The notes under the pieces were generated by a model, which saw only the letters and a program-made list of their open reading frames with translations, was not told the origin of the DNA and did no database searches. Positions 37,688 to 42,323 of a stretch of DNA of 42,323 nucleotides are shown one piece after another. Position numbers and translations under genes: made by a program. How positions within the stretch are numbered: position 1 is the stretch's first letter; every line of letters begins with the position of its first letter. The DNA is from an uncultured beta proteobacterium (GTDB lineage: Bacteria > Pseudomonadota > Gammaproteobacteria > Burkholderiales > Burkholderiaceae_C): NCBI GenBank assembly GCA_903828235.1, contig CAIKLM010000059.1:1-42323 (forward strand), in the 5' to 3' direction.

Positions 37688-38614
37688 ATGACGACGGAGG
37701 CGAGCCCGCAGGCCCTGCGTGAAGCGCTGCACCGCGCCGGCTACATCGCCGACGAGGCGCTGGCCACCACGCTGTGGCTGGCTGGGTCGCTGCAGCGGCC
37801 GCTGCTGGTGGAGGGCGACGCCGGGGTCGGCAAGACGGCGCTGGCTCAGGCACTGGCCCGCGCCGAGGGGCGGCGGCTGGTGCGGCTGCAGTGCTTCGAG
37901 GGCCTGGACCTGGCGCAGGCCGCCTACGAGTGGAACTACGGCCGCCAGCTGCTGGCCATCCGCCGTGCCGAGAGTGGAGCCGTCACCGCCGACGACTCGG
38001 CGCTGTTCTCGCGCGAGTTCCTGCTGCAGCGCCCGCTGCTCGAGGCCATCCTGGCCGACGAGCCCTGCGTGCTGCTGATCGACGAGGTCGATCGCGCCGA
38101 CGAGGCCTTCGAGGCCTTCCTGCTGGAGGTGCTGGCCGACTGGCAGATCACGGTGCCCGAGCTGGGCACGCTGCGCGCCCGCCACGTGCCGCGCGCCGTG
38201 CTCACCAGCAACGGCACGCGCGAGCTGTCCGATGCGCTGCGCCGGCGCTGCCTGTACCACTGGCTGGACTACCCCACGCTGGCGCGCGAGATCGCCATCG
38301 TCCGCGCCACGCTGCCCGCGGCCGAGGGCGCGCTGGTCGAGCAGGCCGTGGCCTTCGTGCAGCGGCTGCGGCGCGAGGACCTGGGCAAGACCCCCGGCGT
38401 GGCCGAGAGCCTGGACTTCGTGCGCGCGCTGCACCACCTGGGGCACGCGCGGCTGCCCGACGAGCCCGCGGCCCTGGCCCACGTGCTGGCCTGCCTGCTG
38501 AAGACGCGCGAGGACCGATTCCAGTTCGGGCCCGAACGCCTGCTGCAGGTGCTGGAAGGCCGCAAGGCTGGCGGCGACGGCGTGGCCGTGAAGCACGCGA
38601 CGCCGCTGCCATGA
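37688..38614 (+). CDS. coxD: CoxD: MoxR-type AAA+ ATPase
   Basis: 308-residue AAA+ chaperone. Walker A is GDAGVGKT (43-50), Walker B is VLLIDEVDRAD, and sensor-like VLTSNGTREL follows. CoxD is known to act in post-translational building of the CuSMo centre of CO dehydrogenase, on enzyme already loaded with the pterin cofactor. It pairs with the VWA protein CoxE, as MoxR ATPases usually do, and its stop overlaps the coxE ATG. Confidence 0.94.
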   Translation: MTTEASPQALREALHRAGYIADEALATTLWLAGSLQRPLLVEGDAGVGKTALAQALARAEGRRLVRLQCFEGLDLAQAAYEWNYGRQLLAIRRAESGAVTADDSALFSREFLLQRPLLEAILADEPCVLLIDEVDRADEAFEAFLLEVLADWQITVPELGTLRARHVPRAVLTSNGTRELSDALRRRCLYHWLDYPTLAREIAIVRATLPAAEGALVEQAVAFVQRLRREDLGKTPGVAESLDFVRALHHLGHARLPDEPAALAHVLACLLKTREDRFQFGPERLLQVLEGRKAGGDGVAVKHATPLP

Positions 38615-39780
38615 ACGCCACACCGCTGCCCACGGCCCAGCCGCTGGCTGCGCTGGCCGGCTTCGCGGCCCACCTGCGCGAGCACGGCTTCGTGGTCGGG
38701 GTGGCCGAGCAGCAGGCCATGGTGCAGGCGGCGCTGGTGCTGCCCGGGGCGCTGCGGCAGCCGGCGCGGCTGTCGGAGGCCTGGCGCGCCATCGCCTGCC
38801 ACGGCGCGCGCGACTGGCGGCGCTGGCCCGAACTGTTCCAGCGCTACTGGCAGCCGCAGCGCAGCACCGGCAGCACGCGCGTCAGCGGGCGCACGCGGCC
38901 GCCGCGCGACATCCGCCAGCTGGTGCAGCAGCTGCACGACAGCCTCGGCGAGGGCGGCACGAAGCCGGGCGCCGCGGCCGCCGACACTGCGCTGGCCGAC
39001 AGCCCCGCCGAGGGCGATGCGCTCAGCCGTCACCAGGGCGGGGCCAGCCGCACCGAGGCGCTGCACGACCGCAGCCTGCACGAGTGGCTGCCGCAGGACC
39101 TGTCGCTGCTGCAGCAGCTGGCCGAGCGCATCGCCGCGCGGCTGCGCCGCCGCCTCACGCGGCGCTGGCACGCGCACCCGCAGGGCCGCCGGCTCGACCT
39201 GCGCCACACGCTGCGGCGCAGCCTGGCCACCGGCGGCGTGCCCATGGCCCCGGCCTGGCGGCAGCCGCGGCGCGAGCGGCCGCGCCTGTTCGTGCTGGTC
39301 GACGTCAGCCGCTCGATGGAGACCCACGCGCAGCTGTTCCTGCGCATCGCACGCGCCTTCGTGGTGGCGGCGCAGGCGCGGGTGTTCGTGTTCCACACCC
39401 GGCTGGCCGAGGTGACGCCGCTGCTGCAGCGCGACAGCGGCGCCGTGCAGGAGAAGGTCAACGCCGTCACCGCGGGCTTCGCCGGCGGCACGCGCATCGC
39501 CACCAGCCTGGCCGACTTCCACCGCGTGCACGCGCGCGCCCAGCTGGGCCGGCGTGCCCAGGTGTGGGTGCTGTCCGACGGCTTCGACGCCGACGAGCCG
39601 CAGCGCCTGGCCGAGGAACTGGCGGCCGTGCGCGGCCGCGGCGCGCGCATCACCTGGTTTCACCCCTCGCCGGCCGTGCCGGCCTCGGCCGCGATGCAGG
39701 CCGCGCGCCCCCAGGTGCAGCGCTTCGTGCGCCTGGCCTCGCTGCGCGACCTGGCCTCGGCCGCCGAACTCATCGCCTGA
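38611..39780 (+). CDS. coxE: CoxE: VWA-domain maturation protein
   Basis: 389-residue protein with a C-terminal von Willebrand A domain. The metal-dependent adhesion motif DVSRS is at 231-235, with FAGGTRIATSL and VLSDGFDADEP completing the site. The N-terminal half holds a basic, helical region (LAERIAARLRRRLTRRW) and a Gly/Ala-rich stretch near residue 115. It works with the MoxR ATPase CoxD in copper and sulfur insertion into CO dehydrogenase. The ATG overlaps the coxD stop as ATGA. Confidence 0.94.
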   Translation: MNATPLPTAQPLAALAGFAAHLREHGFVVGVAEQQAMVQAALVLPGALRQPARLSEAWRAIACHGARDWRRWPELFQRYWQPQRSTGSTRVSGRTRPPRDIRQLVQQLHDSLGEGGTKPGAAAADTALADSPAEGDALSRHQGGASRTEALHDRSLHEWLPQDLSLLQQLAERIAARLRRRLTRRWHAHPQGRRLDLRHTLRRSLATGGVPMAPAWRQPRRERPRLFVLVDVSRSMETHAQLFLRIARAFVVAAQARVFVFHTRLAEVTPLLQRDSGAVQEKVNAVTAGFAGGTRIATSLADFHRVHARAQLGRRAQVWVLSDGFDADEPQRLAEELAAVRGRGARITWFHPSPAVPASAAMQAARPQVQRFVRLASLRDLASAAELIA

Positions 39781-39801
39781 ACCTCCGAAGGAGCGTTGCC
39801 C

Positions 39802-40719
39802 ATGAACAGCCTCGACGTCCTCGCCCACGCCCAGCGCCTGCAGCAGCAGGGCGAGCCCTTCTGCCTGGTCAGCGTGCTGCGCGTGCAGGCGCCGGCCTCG
39901 GCGCGGCCCGGCGACAAGGCCGTGGTCAGCGCGCAGCGCATCGAGGCCGGCTGGATCGGCGGCGGCTGCGCGCAGCCCGCCGTGCTGCGCACGGTGAAGC
40001 AGGCGCTGGCCGACGGCCGCTCGCGCCTGATCCGCATCACCCCATCGGAGGAAGGCACCGAGCGCGAACTGCAGGACGTGCTGGAGTTCGGCATGGCCTG
40101 CCACAGCGGCGGCACGCTGGAACTGTTCGTGGACCCCGTGCTGCCGCGTGCGCGCCTGGTGGTGGTGGGCGATTCGCCGCTGGCCGCCGCGCTCGCCGGC
40201 CTGGCGCCGCGCGTGGGCCTGCCGGTCACGGTGGTGGCGCAGGGCGCCGATGCGGCGCGCTTCGCCGACGCCGAGCGCGTGATCGCCAGCGACGATGCGG
40301 TCGACGCCGTGGCCCAGTTGGCGCCGGGTGCGTTCGTCGTGGTGGCCACGCAAGGCCGGCGCGACCTGCAGGGCCTGCGCGCCGCGCTGGCCCTGGCTGC
40401 GCGGCAGGTGTTCTTCGTGGCCAGCGCGCGCAAGGCCACGGTGCTGAAGGCGGCGCTCATGGAGGCCGGGCACGCCCGCGCTGAGGTCGAGGCCATCGTG
40501 GCGCCGGCCGGCGAGCCCATCGGTGCGCAGACGCCCGAGGAGATCGCGCTCGCCGTGCTCGCCACGGTGGTGGCGGCGCGGCGGGGGGCGGTGCCGCCCG
40601 CAGCGGCCGTGCCGGCCCCGACGCCGGTCGCGGCGGAACCCGCCGCGCGCCCGCAACCCGTGGCGCTGGCGGCGCTGCCCGACCTGCCGCCCGCCAAGGG
40701 CTCCTGCTGCGGCGGCTGA
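39802..40719 (+). CDS. coxF: CoxF: XdhC/CoxI-family protein
   Basis: 305-residue XdhC-like protein that helps load or modify the molybdenum cofactor. The N-terminal domain has FCLVSVLRVQAPASARPGDKAVVS and IGGGCAQPAVLRTV, the family start. The Rossmann-like C-terminal domain starts at ARLVVVGDSPLAAALAGLA and ends its conserved part at EIALAVLATVVAARRG. A Pro/Ala-rich tail of about 40 residues ends in GSCCGG; the two terminal Cys could bind metal or persulfide. GAAGGAG precedes the ATG at 39802 by 9 bases. Confidence 0.92.
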   Translation: MNSLDVLAHAQRLQQQGEPFCLVSVLRVQAPASARPGDKAVVSAQRIEAGWIGGGCAQPAVLRTVKQALADGRSRLIRITPSEEGTERELQDVLEFGMACHSGGTLELFVDPVLPRARLVVVGDSPLAAALAGLAPRVGLPVTVVAQGADAARFADAERVIASDDAVDAVAQLAPGAFVVVATQGRRDLQGLRAALALAARQVFFVASARKATVLKAALMEAGHARAEVEAIVAPAGEPIGAQTPEEIALAVLATVVAARRGAVPPAAAVPAPTPVAAEPAARPQPVALAALPDLPPAKGSCCGG

Positions 40720-40737
40720 GCGCGGGGGAGGGCGGCC

Positions 40738-41418
40738 ATGGGATGCATCCTCAAGGGCGGCGGCGGCCTGTACAGCCGCGTCGTGGTGGGCGCGGTGGTG
40801 CTGGCGGCCGGCGCGGGCTCGCGCCTGGGCGGCCGGCCCAAGTGCCTGCTGGAACTGGGCGGCGTGCCGCTGATCCGCCGCACGCTGATCGCGCTGTCGG
40901 GCGCCGGAGTCGACGAGGTGGTGGTGGTGCTGGGCCACCATGCGGCGCAGATCGAGCCGCTGGTGCAGGACTTCCCGGTCACGCTGGCGCGCAACCCCAG
41001 CCCCGACGACGGCCAGGTCTCGTCGCAGCGCATCGGGCTGGCCGCGCTCGGCGGCAAGCTCGACGCCGTGCTGGTGGTGCTGGCCGACCAGCCGCTGCTG
41101 GGGGCGGCCGACATCACCGCCCTCATCGGCGCCTGGAAGAAGCGCCCCGAGGGCGCGCGCGTCGTGCAGCCGCACGTGGGCGGCGAGCGCGCCAACCCGG
41201 TGATCTTCGACGCCGCGGTGCGCGAGGAGATCCTGGCCGGCGCGGCCAACGTCGGCTGCCGCCAGTGGCAGGCCGCGCACGCCGACCAGGTGCACGCCTG
41301 GCCCAGCGACAACCGCCGCTACCGCGTCGACATCGACACGCCCGAGGACATCGCGGCCTTCGAGCGCGACACCGGCCACGTGCTGCGCTGGCCGGCCGGG
41401 TTGGCGGAGCTGGCGTGA
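40738..41418 (+). CDS. mocA: MocA-like molybdopterin cytidylyltransferase
   Basis: 226-residue nucleotidyltransferase of the MobA/MocA fold. The nucleotide-binding motif LAAGAGSRLGGRPK is at 22-35, with VVLADQPLLG and IDTPEDIAAFE following. CO dehydrogenase needs molybdopterin cytosine dinucleotide, so CTP transfer to the cofactor is the natural role in this operon. An unusual 17-residue Gly-rich N-terminus (MGCILKGGGGLYSRVVV) precedes the domain; an internal start nearer residue 17 is possible. GGGGAGG precedes the ATG. The stop overlaps the next gene's GTG. Confidence 0.88.
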   Translation: MGCILKGGGGLYSRVVVGAVVLAAGAGSRLGGRPKCLLELGGVPLIRRTLIALSGAGVDEVVVVLGHHAAQIEPLVQDFPVTLARNPSPDDGQVSSQRIGLAALGGKLDAVLVVLADQPLLGAADITALIGAWKKRPEGARVVQPHVGGERANPVIFDAAVREEILAGAANVGCRQWQAAHADQVHAWPSDNRRYRVDIDTPEDIAAFERDTGHVLRWPAGLAELA

Positions 41419-42128
41419 GCCTGGGCCCCGGCCAGCACGCGCTGTGGCCGGTGCCCCTGGGCGTGCACCGACACCCCGACGCCGAGGCCCTGAACGCGCT
41501 GCTGGTGCGCGTGTTCGCAGCCCTGCGCGCCACCCAGCGCCATGCCCGCGGCGAGCCCGAGCGCGCCTTCTTCGCCAGCGACGACGACCTGCTGCAGCGC
41601 GTGAAGCTGCCCGAGTGGCAGGGCTTCGTGCAGTGGCTGGTGGCCTGCCTGCGCGACACCGTCACCGCCGCCAACGCGGCGGCCTGGCCGGCCGACTGGC
41701 GCGACGGCGGCGTGCCGCTGGCCGTGGGCATCGACGCCATGTGGTTCCAGACCAGCCGCGGCGGCGCCTTCCACGACGTGCACACGCACGGCAACGCCTC
41801 GTGGTCGGCGGTGTACGTGGTGCAGGTGGACGCGCCCGAGGCGCGGCGCCGCCACCCGGTCTACGGCGCCGCCAACGGCGTCACGCGGTTCTACGGGCCG
41901 CCGTTCCAGGCCCTGGGCGGTGCCCACGTCGACCTGGGCAACGCCTACCTGCAGCCGCCGCACGTGGACGTGGAGCCGCTGCCGGGGCAGCTGGTGGTGT
42001 TCCCGGCCTGGCTGGCGCACCAGGCGCTGCCCTACGACGGGGACACCGAGCGCGTGATCGTCTCGTTCAACGCCCGGGTGAGCCGGGCCCGCGGCTCCGA
42101 CCGCCTGCACGGCTTCGCGGCCACCTGA
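41415..42128 (+). CDS. 2-oxoglutarate/Fe(II) oxygenase-like protein in the cox operon
   Basis: 237-residue protein resembling the TIGR02466 family of putative Fe(II)/2-oxoglutarate oxygenases. FHDVHTHGNASWSAVYVVQ (His120, His123 and His125 as candidate metal ligands) is followed by GQLVVFPAWLAHQALPYDGDTERVIVSFN. His202 is the likely distal ligand and Arg213 the likely 2-oxoglutarate-binding residue. The GTG start overlaps the mocA TGA, so it is translated with the cox operon. I know of no assigned role for such a protein in CO oxidation. The substrate could be a protein side chain, for example on a cox protein, but nothing here shows it. Confidence 0.75.
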   Translation: MSLGPGQHALWPVPLGVHRHPDAEALNALLVRVFAALRATQRHARGEPERAFFASDDDLLQRVKLPEWQGFVQWLVACLRDTVTAANAAAWPADWRDGGVPLAVGIDAMWFQTSRGGAFHDVHTHGNASWSAVYVVQVDAPEARRRHPVYGAANGVTRFYGPPFQALGGAHVDLGNAYLQPPHVDVEPLPGQLVVFPAWLAHQALPYDGDTERVIVSFNARVSRARGSDRLHGFAAT

Positions 42129-42129
42129 G

Positions 42130-42323
42130 ATGACGCCCGGCCTGCGCCTGCTGCTGGCCCGCCTGGCCGCGTGGACCCTGCTGTTCGCGGGCTGGCTCGG
42201 GCTGGGCGCGCTGGCGCTGCAGCACGGGCCGGCCGGCTGGGCGCAGTTCGCACCCCAGGCCCTGTGGCTGGCCACGGTGGCGGTGGCGCAGCCGCTGCTG
42301 GCGCGCCGCCCGCCGGGCGCGGC
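42130..42323 (+). CDS. N-terminal part of a membrane protein (partial)
   Basis: The frame opens at ATG 42130, one base after the preceding stop, and runs off the window with 64 codons. Two hydrophobic segments are visible, at about residues 5-30 and 42-58 (WTLLFAGWLGLGALAL and ALWLATVAVAQPLLA). The close spacing suggests it belongs to the same transcript as the cox genes. Too little is visible for a family call. Confidence 0.65.
   Translation, partial: MTPGLRLLLARLAAWTLLFAGWLGLGALALQHGPAGWAQFAPQALWLATVAVAQPLLARRPPGA

Overview
This is a gene-dense, very GC-rich window (most 60-base lines are above 70% G+C). I take it to be the chromosome of a betaproteobacterium of order Burkholderiales, probably near the Rubrivivax/Leptothrix/Ideonella group. 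The reasons are the pcnB-folK junction, the rpsP-rimM-trmD-rplS operon, a Bug-type solute receptor, FolE2, and an RcoM-type CO sensor closest in my memory to the Burkholderia xenovorans proteins. The genus is inference. I saw no tRNA, rRNA, CRISPR array, insertion sequence or phage gene, and no gene-free stretch reaches 300 bases. The longest gaps are 18170-18456 (287 nt) and 32927-33184 (258 nt), and both hold candidate regulatory sites.

Layout. (1) 1-22994 is mostly core metabolism. It holds the end of pcnB and folK, a TM2-like membrane protein, the ribosomal operon rpsP-rimM-trmD-rplS, a CoA-type Nudix hydrolase and a CobD/CbiB-like protein. A minus-strand group follows (M48 protease, pterin dehydratase, rsgA), then orn and an M14 deacylase. 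Next is a polyphosphate block, ppk1-sixA convergent with ppx, with a PHO box in front of ppk1. After that come a dienelactone hydrolase-like protein, a UspA protein, and a minus-strand trio (Rieske oxygenase, EamA permease, sulfurtransferase). The isoprenoid operon xseB-ispA-dxs, folE2 and a TerB-like gene close this part.

(2) 23007-32101 is accessory catabolism and signalling. It holds a benzoylformate decarboxylase and a large membrane GGDEF-EAL protein with visibly lower G+C. A minus-strand operon follows (Bug receptor, feruloyl-CoA synthase-like ligase, MetE-like methyltransferase), divergent from a GntR regulator. The shared control region has two copies of TTTGGATCCAAT, which differs by one base from the operator I remember for the vanillate repressor VanR. 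This suggests control by a methoxylated aromatic acid.

(3) 32144-42323 is a complete-looking aerobic carbon monoxide oxidation locus: rcoM, coxM, coxS, coxL, coxG, coxD, coxE, coxF, a mocA-like cytidylyltransferase, a 2-oxoglutarate/Fe(II) oxygenase-like gene and the start of a membrane protein. CoxL carries the form I motif AYRCSFR around Cys385, so this is a true Mo-Cu CO dehydrogenase and not just a relative. The regulator keeps the three heme-pocket residues known from RcoM (His54, Cys75, Met85). The rcoM-coxM gap has three direct TTCGTG repeats 20 and 21 bp apart, which fits the TTnnnG triplet reported for RcoM. CO binding to RcoM should switch on the enzyme, its CuSMo maturation factors (CoxD/E/F), its cytidylylated cofactor (MocA) and its membrane link (CoxG).

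The least explained parts are the oxygenase-like gene translationally coupled to the end of the cox operon, the VanR-like operator pair with its unusual gene set, and the paired palindromes between the Rieske oxygenase and xseB.
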